DNA from: Diaminobutyricibacter sp049994905
Lineage (GTDB): Bacteria; Actinomycetota; Actinomycetes; Actinomycetales; Microbacteriaceae
Reading direction: 5' to 3'
DNA: 64,000 nucleotides
Assembly: GCF_049994905.1 (NCBI RefSeq)
Contig: NZ_CP188258.1
Span: 4,160,327 to 4,224,326, forward strand
A program made the position numbers and the translations under genes. The notes beneath the pieces are model-generated. The model was not told where the DNA came from. It was given only the letters and a program-made list of their open reading frames with translations, and did no database searches. Positions 24,693 to 33,258 of this stretch are shown piece after piece. Within the stretch, counting starts at the first letter, position 1; every line of letters begins with the position of its first letter.

Positions 24693-25055
24693 TCAGATGA
24701 GCGCGAAGGCGAGGATTGCTGCTGCGACGCAGAGTACCGCGACGACGATCTGCAGGACCGCAGACTCCTTGCGACGGGCGTGCGTGACTGCAGCGCCGAT
24801 CATGACGACCGCAAGTCCGATCGCGGCGATCGGTGTGAGCACCGGGGCGACGCCGGTGAGCAGCGGCAGCACGAGACCGAACGCTCCCACCACCTCGACC
24901 GCGCCGATCAGTTTCACCATCGGTGCGGAGTAGTCGTCGGCCCACGCCATCCCGCTCGAGGCCAGCGCGGTACGGCTGCGCACGAGTTTGGTCGCTCCCG
25001 CCGCGACGAAGAAGAGGGCGAGGATGGCCAGAAGGATCCAGAGGACGATGAGCAT
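24693..25055 (-). CDS. DoxX-family membrane protein
   Basis: The 120-residue protein has four predicted helices. The pattern VLWILLAILALFFVAAGATKL, then a polar segment, then MVKLIGAVEVVGAFGLVLPLL is that of DoxX-like proteins, which in some bacteria take part in thiol or membrane redox stress complexes. It is divergent from an HxlR-type regulator with an operator-like palindrome in between, so it is probably the target of that regulator. Confidence 0.8.
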   Translation of the reverse strand: MLIVLWILLAILALFFVAAGATKLVRSRTALASSGMAWADDYSAPMVKLIGAVEVVGAFGLVLPLLTGVAPVLTPIAAIGLAVVMIGAAVTHARRKESAVLQIVVAVLCVAAAILAFALI

Positions 25056-25078
25056 TGTGTGCCGTTTCAGGTAGGTGG

Positions 25079-25097
25079 GTTACTCTTTGTTAGTAAC
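25079..25097. promoter_or_regulatory. Probable HxlR operator
   Basis: An inverted repeat GTTACT-CTTTGTT-AGTAAC (6-base arms, 7-base spacer) lies 24 bases upstream of the doxX-like start and 71 bases upstream of the hxlR-type start. HxlR-family proteins bind such dyads next to divergent targets. Confidence 0.65.
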
Positions 25098-25167
25098 ACC
25101 ATGATGAGTTATCGGGCCATCGGTTACAAAAGGCACATGGATGTGCGTGAAGCACACAGGAGGAACC

Positions 25168-25584
25168 ATGGCGAGCACCGTCGAGCACGTTTCGCTTCCC
25201 GACCTGAGGGGCATGCGAAGCGACTACGAGTCCGCGTGCGGTGGCGCCGAGGCCGGTGGAATCATCCGCGACGTTCTCAATCGCATCGGTGACAAATGGT
25301 CCCTGCTGGTCATCGGAACGCTCGACCAGGGGCGGATGCGGTTCAGCGAACTCCAGCGACACATCCCGGGCATCTCCCAGCGCATGCTCACGCTCACCCT
25401 TCGCCAGCTCGAACGGGACGGCCTCGTCACCCGCACGGTGCACGCAGAAGTGCCGCCGCGCGTGGAGTACGAACTGACCGCGATGGGCGCCACCCTCATC
25501 GAGCCGTCACTGGCCCTGGCGACCTGGGCGATCGAGAACTACCCCGAGATCGAGGCCGCGCGCACCGCCTTCGACGCGCCCTGA
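25168..25584 (+). CDS. HxlR-family winged-helix regulator
   Basis: The 138-residue protein has the HxlR domain (about 35-125) with RIGDKWSLLVIGTL, FSELQRHIPGISQRMLTLTLRQLERDGLVTR and VPPRVEYELTAMG in the expected order. A Cys near residue 21 precedes the domain; redox-sensing HxlR proteins often have a Cys there, but I cannot show it is a sensor. The ATG at 25168 follows AGGAGG with a short spacer. It probably represses the divergent doxX-like gene. Confidence 0.88.
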   Translation: MASTVEHVSLPDLRGMRSDYESACGGAEAGGIIRDVLNRIGDKWSLLVIGTLDQGRMRFSELQRHIPGISQRMLTLTLRQLERDGLVTRTVHAEVPPRVEYELTAMGATLIEPSLALATWAIENYPEIEAARTAFDAP

Positions 25585-25650
25585 CGCTGCCCCACCCCGC
25601 CGGCCGCCCGGCTCGCCCAGCCGCGTCCGCCCCCGAGCACAACCCGCGTT

Positions 25651-25707
25651 CGAGCACAGGGAAAAGCACCCCATTTCGCCCAAATCGCGTGTTTCTTCCT
25701 GTGCTCG
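25651..25707. repeat. Dispersed palindromic repeat, intact copy at 25.7 kb
   Basis: The left arm 25651-25669 (CGAGCACAGGGAAAAGCAC), a loop of 19 bases and the right arm 25689-25707 (GTGTTTCTTCCTGTGCTCG) pair at 16 of 19 positions. It lies between convergent genes and could be a bidirectional terminator. Other copies are at 17479-17535 and, split by IS30, at 5753-7097. Confidence 0.8.
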
Positions 25708-25745
25708 ACGCACTGACCGCGGGGCGGCGCGGCGCGCGGCGCGGC

Positions 25746-27035
25746 CTACTTCTTGGGCGCCGGCTGGCAGACGGCGGCGGCTTTCATGCCGGCGACCGCC
25801 TGCGCCTCCGACCAGGGCAGCGCGACGATCGTCTTCGTTCCCGCCTTGGCCGGAGCCTTCGACGCGATCGATGCGAGCTGCTGGGCGAGCTCCCGCGCGA
25901 ACGGCGCACCCGCAGACGAATTGTTCAGTGCGACGACCACCGTCAGTCCGCTCTCCGGGTCGGCGAACATCGCCGAGATGAAGCCCGGGATGTCGCCGAC
26001 GTTGCCGCGCAGGGGTCCGAGTTTCAGCATCCCGAGACCGTAGGTCTGCCACGACGGCGAACCGCCGCCGAGTGGAACTCCCGTGTCCTGCGCCCGTGCT
26101 GCGGGCGCCGAGACGAGCGACCCGGTGGCGAGCGCCTGCACGTACGTCTTGAGGTCACTGATCGTCGACACTGCCCCCGCAGCGGTCCATCCCATGGACG
26201 GCGACAGCGACGTTTCGTCGATCGTCGTACCGCACTGGAGGGCACCCGCCGTGGTGAGCGCCGTCGCGTACCCGCGTAGGTGCGGCGAGGGGAGCGAGAG
26301 CTGGCCGGAATCGGGAAAACTCGAATGTGACATGCCCAGCCGGTCGAACACGTAGTGCCGGTACATGTCAGACCAGCTCATGCCCGTGGCGACCTGCAGG
26401 GCCATACCGAGCAGAACCATGTTCGCCTGCGACGTGTTGTAGAGCTGCCCCGGGGAGCCGGCAGGCCTGGTTGCGAGTCCGTCGCTGAGCAGTTCCATCG
26501 CCGGCCACTGGCGTACCGGGTTCGTGACGAAGACAGGTTTCAGCTGGGGCGCATAGTCGCCGAGGCCCGAGGTGTTCTGGCACAGTTCACGGAGAGTGAT
26601 TCCGTCCACCCCGATCATGCGGGGCAGGTAGAGCGACACCGGGTCGTCGAGTTTCACCTTGCCCTCGTCGACGAGGGAGAGCAGCACCGAGCACGTCATC
26701 GACGTGGTGTTCGTCGCGATCCTGAAATGCATGTCGGCGGTGACCGGGTCCGACACCTTGGGGGCCGTGGTTCCCAGGCCGTCGGTGTAGCTGCCCGACC
26801 ACGGAGCCCAGACGCCGACCAGCGCACCGGATGCCCCGGCCAGCTTCATCGCATCCGTCACCGCCGTCTCAAGGCGGCCTTCGATCGCCGACGGGAAGGC
26901 ACCCTGCACCTGGTGGGGGAGCCGCGCCGTCGCGTCGGCGTAGGGCGTGCATGCGCCGAGTACCACGGCGACAAGGCTCGCCAGAGCTACTGCGGTCGCC
27001 CGCTTCGCCCCACGAAAGCCCCGACTCATACCCAT
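25746..27035 (-). CDS. Serine-hydrolase (class C beta-lactamase fold) lipoprotein with degenerate active site
   Basis: The 429-residue protein has a lipoprotein signal peptide with the lipobox LGAC (Cys29) and a beta-lactamase/DD-peptidase-like domain (about 50-400; FRI near 104, LSLVDEGKVKLDDPVS after it, VLLGMALQVATG at 207-218). The catalytic motifs are altered: S-x-x-K is TNTT (108-111), Y-x-N aligns with T-S-Q (201-203), and the H-x-G region is N-V-G (345-347). It should sit on the outer face of the membrane, but serine hydrolase activity looks unlikely; a binding or regulatory role is possible. Several free Cys residues (115, 152, 268) are also unusual. The alignment is by eye. Confidence 0.75.
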   Translation of the reverse strand: MGMSRGFRGAKRATAVALASLVAVVLGACTPYADATARLPHQVQGAFPSAIEGRLETAVTDAMKLAGASGALVGVWAPWSGSYTDGLGTTAPKVSDPVTADMHFRIATNTTSMTCSVLLSLVDEGKVKLDDPVSLYLPRMIGVDGITLRELCQNTSGLGDYAPQLKPVFVTNPVRQWPAMELLSDGLATRPAGSPGQLYNTSQANMVLLGMALQVATGMSWSDMYRHYVFDRLGMSHSSFPDSGQLSLPSPHLRGYATALTTAGALQCGTTIDETSLSPSMGWTAAGAVSTISDLKTYVQALATGSLVSAPAARAQDTGVPLGGGSPSWQTYGLGMLKLGPLRGNVGDIPGFISAMFADPESGLTVVVALNNSSAGAPFARELAQQLASIASKAPAKAGTKTIVALPWSEAQAVAGMKAAAVCQPAPKK

Positions 27036-27179
27036 CCCCCGATGGTTGGTGCACTAACTTTGCAAGCATTCTAACTGAGAAGGCCAGTATGCAATCCCGG
27101 CCGCGCATCCCCCGTAACGTTTCGGCGGCAATCCGTCACACGGGGTGCGCGGCGGCCCTCGGTGAGCGCACCGGGCGGG

Positions 27180-28454
27180 TCAGCGTTCGCGCATGAACCG
27201 TTCGACATCGGCGTCGACCATGATGTCGCTCGGGCGCAGCGGACGCGTGAGATAGAGGCCCTCGAGCGACGTGATGCGGCTCAATGCCACGTAGGTCTGT
27301 CCGGGGCTGAACGCCCGTGCCCCCAGGTCGACGATCGCGCTGTCGTACGTCTTGCCCTGCGACTTGTGGATGGTGACCGCCCACGCGAGCCGCAGCGGGA
27401 ACTGGGTGAACTCGGCCACCACATCCTTGGTCAGCTTCTTGGTCGCGGGGGAGTAGGAGTACTTGAACTTCTCCCAGATCGCCGGTTCGACTTCGTGGAT
27501 CTCGCCGTCGACGTCGACGTACACGGTCGAGTCGATCCGGGTGACCGTGCCGATCGTTCCATTCACCCACCTGGGCCCGTCGCCGGTGCCTGCGTCGTTG
27601 CGCAGGAACATCACCTGAGCGCCGACCTTGAGTTCGAGCACTTCGTCCGCGGGAAACGCGCGCCCACCGAAATCACCGCTGACCTCGGCTTTTGCGGTGA
27701 GCACACGCCCCGGAAGCTGCCGAAGGGCGTTCGAGTTGATGCGGTTGACGGCGTCGTTGCGCGTGGCGAGCGTGATCGTTCCGTCTTCGGGGGCCGGACG
27801 CGCGCCCGTCTCGTTGAGCCGGTCGGCGATGTCCTTGGTGACACGCCCGTGACGCACGGCATTCAGCATGGCCTTGAAGTCGGCCTCGTGCTGACGGTGG
27901 ATCTCGGTGAGCTCCACGATCTTGAGCGCGGCCTCCCTCCACACCTTCGCGTCGAAGAACCACATCGACCGGTACGTGTCGCCGAAGTAGGCGCGCTCGT
28001 CTGAGTCCCCCGGCACCGGGGCGAGCTGGTACGGGTCGCCGAACAGCACGACCTGCACCCCGCCGAACGCTTCGTACGGTCGCTGCCGCGCCTGCCGCAG
28101 GCTCCGGTCGATCGCATCCATCAGGTCGGCGTTGACCATCGAGATCTCGTCGATGACCAGGGTATCGATCGTGTTCAGCAGCTTGCGCAGCTCGGCGCTC
28201 TGGTCGATGTCGTGATCGGCGATGACGCCGATCGGCAGGCGGAACAGCGAATGGATGGTCTGGCCACCGACGTTGAGCGCCGCCACCCCGGTGGGTGCGC
28301 TGATCACCAGCTGCTTCTCGGTGTTCCACGACAGGTGGTTGAGCAGGGTCGACTTGCCTGTGCCGGCGCGGCCGGTCACGAAGACGTGTTCGCGCGTGTT
28401 CTCGATGAGCTCGAACACGGCCTTCTGCTCGGCCGAGAGGGGGAGCTGACCCAC
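27180..28454 (-). CDS. Pif1/RecD-like ATP-dependent DNA helicase
   Basis: The 424-residue protein is a superfamily 1 helicase of the Pif1/RecD2 type. The Walker A motif GRAGTGKST is near residue 27, Walker B is LVIDEISMV, a GDPYQLAPV motif follows, and the C-terminal helicase motif is WAVTIHKSQGKTYDSAIVD. It probably unwinds DNA 5-prime to 3-prime and may help at replication or recombination obstacles. I chose the GTG at 28454 behind AAAGGGGA; an upstream in-frame start at 28544 would add a Pro/Arg-rich leader without homology. It stands alone between two unrelated genes. Confidence 0.85.
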   Translation of the reverse strand: MGQLPLSAEQKAVFELIENTREHVFVTGRAGTGKSTLLNHLSWNTEKQLVISAPTGVAALNVGGQTIHSLFRLPIGVIADHDIDQSAELRKLLNTIDTLVIDEISMVNADLMDAIDRSLRQARQRPYEAFGGVQVVLFGDPYQLAPVPGDSDERAYFGDTYRSMWFFDAKVWREAALKIVELTEIHRQHEADFKAMLNAVRHGRVTKDIADRLNETGARPAPEDGTITLATRNDAVNRINSNALRQLPGRVLTAKAEVSGDFGGRAFPADEVLELKVGAQVMFLRNDAGTGDGPRWVNGTIGTVTRIDSTVYVDVDGEIHEVEPAIWEKFKYSYSPATKKLTKDVVAEFTQFPLRLAWAVTIHKSQGKTYDSAIVDLGARAFSPGQTYVALSRITSLEGLYLTRPLRPSDIMVDADVERFMRER

Positions 28455-28558
28455 CTGCGTCCCCTTTCCTGCGATGCGAAGCCCGTTCAGCCTATCTCGC
28501 CGGCAGGGCGCCGGAGGCCGTCCACGCCCGCCCTGTGAGCGCATCTTAGGATTGCCTC

Positions 28559-29635
28559 ATGCCCGAGGTTGCCGACGTCAGCGCCCCCGCGCATCCGGTC
28601 GCCCCGTTCCGTCCTCGCACCCGCGTCATCCTGGTCTCAACGGGCATCGGCGTACTGCTGCTGCTCGCCTTCGCGGCAGCGATCGGCTCCCTGCAGCGCG
28701 ACGTGTACAGCCCGTCCGGGTTCGTGTCCGGCTACCTGGGCGCACTCGCACGTCATGACGCGCACGCCGCGCTCGCGATGCCCGGGGTCGACGCGAGCGA
28801 CAGCGGTCTCGCTGCGGCAGGCCTTCCGACCGCCCCCTCGAGGGAGCTCCTGCGATCGGATGTGCTGGCGAACCTTTCCGGCATCCGGATCGTTCACGAC
28901 GACACGCTCGCTGACGGCGTGCACCAGGTCGCCTTCGAAGCGACCGTCGACGGAACCCCGGTCTCGTCGGCGTTCCGCGTGAAGCAGACCGGCGCCGTTC
29001 TCGGGCTCCTGCCCACCTGGCGTTTCGTCACTACGCCGCTGGCTGTTGCGACCGTGACCGTGGAGCACGCTGAGACCTTCACTGTCGCGGGCCACACGCT
29101 GGACACCCGGGCGGGAGATCCGACCCAGCCGGCGCAAGCGTTCACGACCAAGGCCGACTACGTCGTGTTCGCTCCCGGCCTGTACCGTCTCGGCCACAGT
29201 TCGACCTATCTCCACGCGGATACTGCCTCCTTGCTCGCGAGCAAGCCGGGTGCCGTCGCGACCGTCTCGGTTGTCGCCGAACCGACCTCGGAGTTCATCT
29301 CCCAGGTCGAGTCGCAGCTGGACTCCTACCTCGACGGATGCGCGAAGCAGCCGGTCCTGCAGCCGAGCGGATGCCCGTTCGGCGTGGTTATCGACGATCG
29401 CGTCGTCGGTGCCCCGGCCTGGTCGATCGTCAAGTATCCGCCGGTGAACGTTGTGGCCGGAACGAACGGCTGGCAGATGGCCCCGGCGGAGGGCATCGCA
29501 CACCTTCAGGTGACAGTGCAGTCGCTGTTCGACGGAACGATCTCGACCCGCAATTCCGACGAGCCGTTCTCGGTCGCGCTGTCGAGTATCGTGATCCGCC
29601 CGGATGGCGCACTGGACATCGTCGTCGCCGGCTGA
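28559..29635 (+). CDS. Membrane-anchored extracellular protein of unknown function
   Basis: The 358-residue protein has a short cytoplasmic start, one membrane helix (about 23-45, VILVSTGIGVLLLLAFAAAIG) and a long extracellular part rich in beta-type sequence. The part near residue 260 has two Cys 11 residues apart (CAKQPVLQPSGC) that may form a disulfide. A TAGGAT hexamer shortly upstream suggests a short leader. I do not recognise a named domain. Its convergent neighbour is the CopD-CtaG fusion. Confidence 0.7.
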   Translation: MPEVADVSAPAHPVAPFRPRTRVILVSTGIGVLLLLAFAAAIGSLQRDVYSPSGFVSGYLGALARHDAHAALAMPGVDASDSGLAAAGLPTAPSRELLRSDVLANLSGIRIVHDDTLADGVHQVAFEATVDGTPVSSAFRVKQTGAVLGLLPTWRFVTTPLAVATVTVEHAETFTVAGHTLDTRAGDPTQPAQAFTTKADYVVFAPGLYRLGHSSTYLHADTASLLASKPGAVATVSVVAEPTSEFISQVESQLDSYLDGCAKQPVLQPSGCPFGVVIDDRVVGAPAWSIVKYPPVNVVAGTNGWQMAPAEGIAHLQVTVQSLFDGTISTRNSDEPFSVALSSIVIRPDGALDIVVAG

Positions 29636-29698
29636 GCCTGTCTCTCCGCCCCGAGCGCCCAGGTTCTGAACCGCTGCGCAGTTGCAACGTGTGCGCTC

Positions 29699-29725
29699 GG
29701 CCGCGCCGGGTCACCCGGCGCGGCC
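29699..29725. terminator. Bidirectional terminator-like palindrome
   Basis: A perfect 13-base inverted repeat with a one-base centre (GGCCGCGCCGGGT and its complement) lies between two convergent genes, followed by a partial repeat of GGGTCACCCGGCG. Its stability and position fit a terminator serving both sides, although it has no T-run. Confidence 0.7.
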
Positions 29726-29728
29726 GGG

Positions 29729-31699
29729 TCACCCGGCGCTGTGGTCGTGTTCCGCCAGGCGCGCCAGACGCTCGTTGTACGCGTTCAGCTCCGCGTCGTT
29801 GGTACGGTCGGCGTTCCTGTCACGCCGCTTCGTCTCTTTCGCGTCGCTGCGGCTCCACTGGATGGCGACCACGATCGCGAGGATGACGGTCGGGATCTCA
29901 CCGATGCTCCACGCAATCCCGCCCCCGGTCTGCTGGTCGGCAAGGGGGAGCTGCCCCCAGGTGCGGCCCATCGCACCGAACCAGTCGGCGAGGAGCAGAC
30001 CGGACGACGTGATGAGGCTCAGCCCGAAGAAGGCGTGGAACGCCATGGTGCCGAGCAGGAGGACGAGCCGGAACGGGTACGGCAGCCGGTACGGGACCGG
30101 GTCGATGCCGATGAGGGATTGAACGAACAGGTAGCCCGTGATGAGGAAGTGGGTGATCATCCACTCGTGACCGATGTGGTCGGTCGTTGCCCACCGGAAC
30201 AGTGGCGTGTAGTAGAACGCCCACAGCGATCCGGCGAAGAGCACCGCTGCCACGATCGGGTTGGTGAGCACGCCTGCGACGCGGGAGTGCACGGCCAGCA
30301 TGATCCACTCGCGGCCACCGCGCGAACCGTCGGACCGCTTGCGGATCGTCCTCAGCGCAAGCGTGATCGGCGCGCCGGGCACGAGCAGCAGCGGCACCAT
30401 CATGGTGAGCACCATGTGACCGAGCATGTGCGACGAGAAGAGGTACTTCTCGTAGACGTTCACGCCCCCGGAGGTGATGTAGAAGAGCAGCGCGATTCCC
30501 GCGATCCAGAGGATCGTGCGGTGGATCGGCCAGCGGTCGCCGCGCTTCGTGATGCGGCGCACGGCGGCGAGGTAGAAGAAGACGGCGAAGCCGCAGCCGA
30601 GCACCCAGAGCAGGTCGAAGTTCCAGCTGGTGAAGTAGCGCTCGAAGGTGAGCGGCGGCGGAAGCTTCTCTCCGGTCAGGATCTCGGCGGGTGTCGGCGC
30701 ACTGCCCAGCTTCTGGGCGACAGGCGTGGCGGTGCGGGCGAGCGCCGCCGCTACCCCGGAGGCGAGCCCCATGAACGCGAGCTCTGCGGTTACCAGCCAC
30801 CAGAAGGCACCACGCCCGGCGCCGGACTTCAGCCGCGCGATCAGGAAGCGCCGCTGAGTCACGCCGAACACGCCAAGAGCCACGAGGGCCGCCACTTTGA
30901 CCAGAACGAGGATGCCGTAGGGCGTCGCGAGGTTCTCGAGCGTGCCGATGCGGAGTTCCGCGCTCACGTAACCCGATGCGGCTACGACGACGAAACAGAC
31001 GACGGCGAGCGTCGAGTACCGCTCGATGATCGGCACGAGCCGGGCGCCGTCGAGGGTTTTGCGGATCAGCACGACGGTGAGGAGCCCGCCCAGCCAGATC
31101 GCGGCGAACGCGATGTGCAGGCCGAGCGCCGTGATCGCTGCGTCGTGTCCGGCGGTGCCCGCTGCGTGGCCCTGCTGCGCCATCGGCAGCAGCGAGAGCA
31201 GCGCGAGAGCGGTGACGAATGCGAGAGCGGTCTGGTTGCGCACCGCGAAGCAGAGCACGGTGACGGCGGCCGCGATCAACGTGGTGCCGAGCCACGCCTG
31301 ACCGAGCGAGATGCTGGTCACGAACGAGCTGAGGCCGTCGGTGAAGGTCTGGTCGAGCGAGAACGGGATGCCCGTGACGCTCACAAAGGTCAGGAGACCT
31401 GTGATCGCGCTCGCGACCGTCATCACCGCGGCTGAAGCAGCGGCGACGTCGAGCGTGCGGTTGAACTCCGGATGGCGCGGACTGAGCGCGAAACAGGCGA
31501 GAAGCAGCGCCCCGATCGTGCCGGCAGCGCTCAGGTTGACGATGAGCTTGGCTGCGGGAAGGCCGTAGCGGACGAACGCCCCAGGGTCGGCGAGGAGGGG
31601 CGCAGCGGCGCCCCCGCCGAAGGCGAGAGCCGCGAAGAGGGCCAGAAATGCCACCACCACGAGCACGACGGGGCCGGCTAGGCGGATGACTCTGGGCAC
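29729..31699 (-). CDS. CopD-CtaG fusion membrane protein (copper/cytochrome oxidase assembly)
   Basis: The 656-residue protein fuses two families: a CopD-like copper-resistance domain (roughly residues 40-320, with AAITALGLHIAFAAIWLGG) and a C-terminal CtaG caa3-type domain (roughly 350-620, with FSSHMLGHMVLTMMVPLLLVPGAP and GHEWMITHFLITGYLFV). About 15 membrane helices are expected. Conserved His residues in both halves are likely copper ligands. The family is linked to copper delivery to cytochrome c oxidase. The fusion is common in actinobacteria. It starts at GTG 31699. No oxidase gene is nearby. Confidence 0.88.
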   Translation of the reverse strand: MPRVIRLAGPVVLVVVAFLALFAALAFGGGAAAPLLADPGAFVRYGLPAAKLIVNLSAAGTIGALLLACFALSPRHPEFNRTLDVAAASAAVMTVASAITGLLTFVSVTGIPFSLDQTFTDGLSSFVTSISLGQAWLGTTLIAAAVTVLCFAVRNQTALAFVTALALLSLLPMAQQGHAAGTAGHDAAITALGLHIAFAAIWLGGLLTVVLIRKTLDGARLVPIIERYSTLAVVCFVVVAASGYVSAELRIGTLENLATPYGILVLVKVAALVALGVFGVTQRRFLIARLKSGAGRGAFWWLVTAELAFMGLASGVAAALARTATPVAQKLGSAPTPAEILTGEKLPPPLTFERYFTSWNFDLLWVLGCGFAVFFYLAAVRRITKRGDRWPIHRTILWIAGIALLFYITSGGVNVYEKYLFSSHMLGHMVLTMMVPLLLVPGAPITLALRTIRKRSDGSRGGREWIMLAVHSRVAGVLTNPIVAAVLFAGSLWAFYYTPLFRWATTDHIGHEWMITHFLITGYLFVQSLIGIDPVPYRLPYPFRLVLLLGTMAFHAFFGLSLITSSGLLLADWFGAMGRTWGQLPLADQQTGGGIAWSIGEIPTVILAIVVAIQWSRSDAKETKRRDRNADRTNDAELNAYNERLARLAEHDHSAG

Positions 31700-31759
31700 C
31701 GATCAAGCCTATGTCGTGCCCGCTGTGAGCAGGCACACAAGGCGGATGCTGTGGAAAGG

Positions 31760-31798
31760 CGACGAGGGGGACGCCGACCTGCGGCGCCCCCCTCGTCG
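31760..31798. terminator. Terminator-like hairpin after the HU gene
   Basis: CGACGAGGGGG (31760-31770) pairs with the complementary arm ending CCTCGTCG (31787-31798), and ACGCCG pairs with CGGCG inside, giving a stem of about 16 pairs. It follows the HU stop by 10 bases on the minus strand. Confidence 0.75.
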
Positions 31799-31808
31799 AA
31801 AGCGTGAA

Positions 31809-32096
31809 CTACTTGACAGCAGCCTTGAGCTTCGAGCCGGCGGTCAGCTTGACGCGGTGGCCGGCCGGGATGGCGATCTCGGCGCCGGTCTGCGGGTTGC
31901 GGCCCGTGCGCGCGGCGGTCTCGGTGCGCTCGGCGGCGAGCCAGCCCGGGATGGTGACCTTGCCACCGTTTGCCACGGTGTCCGCGACAGTGGCGAAGAA
32001 TGCGTCGAGCACGCCACCGACGGCGGCCTGGCTCTGACCGGACGCAGCGGCAACTGCGGCAACGAGCTCGGTCTTGTTCAGCGACTTGTCAGCCAT
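31809..32096 (-). CDS. hup: HU-family nucleoid protein
   Basis: The 95-residue protein is a classical HU: LNKTELVAAVAAASGQSQAAVGGVLDAFF is the helical dimer part, GRNPQTGAEIAIPAGHRVKLTAGSKLK the DNA-binding arm and tail. It bends and compacts DNA. The length is standard for bacterial HU, without the long Lys/Ala tail of mycobacterial HupB. An AGGAGGA site precedes the ATG at 32096, excluding an upstream in-frame start. The gene stands alone with its own terminator. Confidence 0.95.
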   Translation of the reverse strand: MADKSLNKTELVAAVAAASGQSQAAVGGVLDAFFATVADTVANGGKVTIPGWLAAERTETAARTGRNPQTGAEIAIPAGHRVKLTAGSKLKAAVK

Positions 32097-32297
32097 TGAG
32101 TGTCCTCCTCGGACCTTTTTGCTGGAATACAGCTTTCTAGTGGAACGGTTGAGGCCACGAAGGGCCATTACGTCTGGTCGGTTTGACCGCCTTGAATGTA
32201 TCAGAATCCCGCGTGTTTTCGCGGATTTACGGGCTTTTTCGCAATGTCTACGCGTATTGCGAACACGGATTCTGCGTCCGTCGCCCCCCTGAAACGG

Positions 32298-32335
32298 CAG
32301 AGAGGGTGCCCGACCGAAGTCGAACACCCTCTCTG
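32298..32335. terminator. Terminator after rpmB-rpmG-rpsN
   Basis: A perfect 11-base stem (CAGAGAGGGTG and CACCCTCTCTG) with a 16-base loop lies 33 bases beyond the rpsN stop on the minus strand. The downstream bases include GTTTC but no long T-run. Confidence 0.75.
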
Positions 32336-32367
32336 GAGTGAACTGGCATGTCTACCAGTCGCGCTGA

Positions 32368-32673
32368 TTACCAGCTCGACTTGGTGATACCCGGCAGCTC
32401 GCCGCGGTGCGCCATGTCGCGGAAACGAACGCGCGAAATGCCGAACTTGCTGAGGTTTCCGCGGGGGCGGCCGTCGACGGCGTCGCGGTTGCGCAGGCGC
32501 ACGGGCGATGCGTTGCGGGGGAGCTTCTGCAGGCCGATACGTGCGGCCTCGCGGGACTCGTCGGTTCCGTTCGGGTCGACGAGCGCCTTCTTCAGCTCCA
32601 GTCGCTTGGCGGCGTAGCGGTCGACGACCACCTTGCGCTGCTCATTGCGGGCGATCTTGCTCTTCTTGGCCAT
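32368..32673 (-). CDS. rpsN: 30S ribosomal protein S14, zinc-free type
   Basis: The 101-residue protein is the long S14 form (MAKKSKIARNEQRKVVVDRYAAKR at the start; RGNLSKFGISRVRFRDMAHRGELPGI at the end) and has no CxxC pairs, so it binds no zinc. S14 is part of the 30S head. Zinc-free S14 genes grouped with L28 and L33 are known as backups expressed under zinc shortage in other actinobacteria, but in this cluster I see no Zur-type box. It is the last gene after rpmB and rpmG. Confidence 0.97.
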   Translation of the reverse strand: MAKKSKIARNEQRKVVVDRYAAKRLELKKALVDPNGTDESREAARIGLQKLPRNASPVRLRNRDAVDGRPRGNLSKFGISRVRFRDMAHRGELPGITKSSW

Positions 32674-32676
32674 GGT

Positions 32677-32844
32677 CTAGCGCTCCTCTCGGAACTCGAC
32701 GTGCTTACGCACGATGGGATCGTACTTCTTGAGTACGAGACGGTCGGGGTCGTTGCGGCGGTTCTTCTTGGTCACGTAGGTGTACCCCGTGCCAGCCGTC
32801 GAACGAAGCTTGATGATCGGACGGATGTCCTGCTGCTTTGCCAT
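32677..32844 (-). CDS. rpmG: 50S ribosomal protein L33, zinc-free type
   Basis: This 55-residue gene is read from the sequence: MAKQQDIRPIIKLRSTAGTG at the start and KHVEFREER at the end, matching L33. It contains no Cys, so it is the zinc-independent form. Its ATG shares one base with the stop of rpmB (TAATG), and the rpsN start is 4 bases after its stop, so the three are one translational unit. Confidence 0.96.
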   Translation of the reverse strand: MAKQQDIRPIIKLRSTAGTGYTYVTKKNRRNDPDRLVLKKYDPIVRKHVEFREER

Positions 32845-33080
32845 TAGATCTTCTCCCCACGCGCAAGGATGTCCTTGACGACGGACTCGATGCCGCGGAC
32901 GTCGATGACCTTGATGCCCTTGGCACTGACGGTGAGCGTGACGTTACGGCGAAGCGACGGAACGTAGTACGTCTTCTTCTGAACGTTCGGGTCGAAACGG
33001 CGCTTGGTGCGCCGGTGCGAGTGCGAAATGTTGTGACCGAAGCCGGGAACCGCTCCAGTCACCTGGCAGGTTGCTGCCAT
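32844..33080 (-). CDS. rpmB: 50S ribosomal protein L28, zinc-free type
   Basis: The 78-residue protein is L28 (MAATCQVTGAVPGFGHNISH, then RRFDPNVQKKTYYVPSLRRNVTLTVSAKG). It has only one Cys, so the zinc-binding CxxC pairs of the other L28 type are missing. GGAGG precedes the ATG at 33080. It leads the rpmB-rpmG-rpsN operon, and a stable short hairpin sits in its leader. Confidence 0.96.
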   Translation of the reverse strand: MAATCQVTGAVPGFGHNISHSHRRTKRRFDPNVQKKTYYVPSLRRNVTLTVSAKGIKVIDVRGIESVVKDILARGEKI

Positions 33081-33097
33081 GGTTTTCCTCCAATACC

Positions 33098-33117
33098 GCG
33101 GAGCAGGAGTGCTCCGC
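33098..33117 (-). promoter_or_regulatory. Leader hairpin upstream of rpmB
   Basis: A perfect 8-base stem (GCGGAGCA and TGCTCCGC) with a 4-base loop lies 17 bases before the rpmB start codon. It could modulate translation or protect the messenger. No link to a known ribosomal leader family is claimed. Confidence 0.4.
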
Positions 33118-33258
33118 CCAAGATCCCTTGTCGGCACGCACAAAACACCCGCTGGTGAAAGAAAGTGGATTGGCGCACGATCCGAGTGGGAGAGGCCCAC
33201 TCAGCCAAACATCAATACTACGTTGAACCCCCGTGCACCTGCAAACCGAGTCGCTGGC

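Noticed and set aside
33081..33258. Zur box before rpmB
   Set aside because: I searched the leader for a TGATAAT/ATTATCA dyad and found none; the nearest feature is an unrelated GC-rich hairpin.
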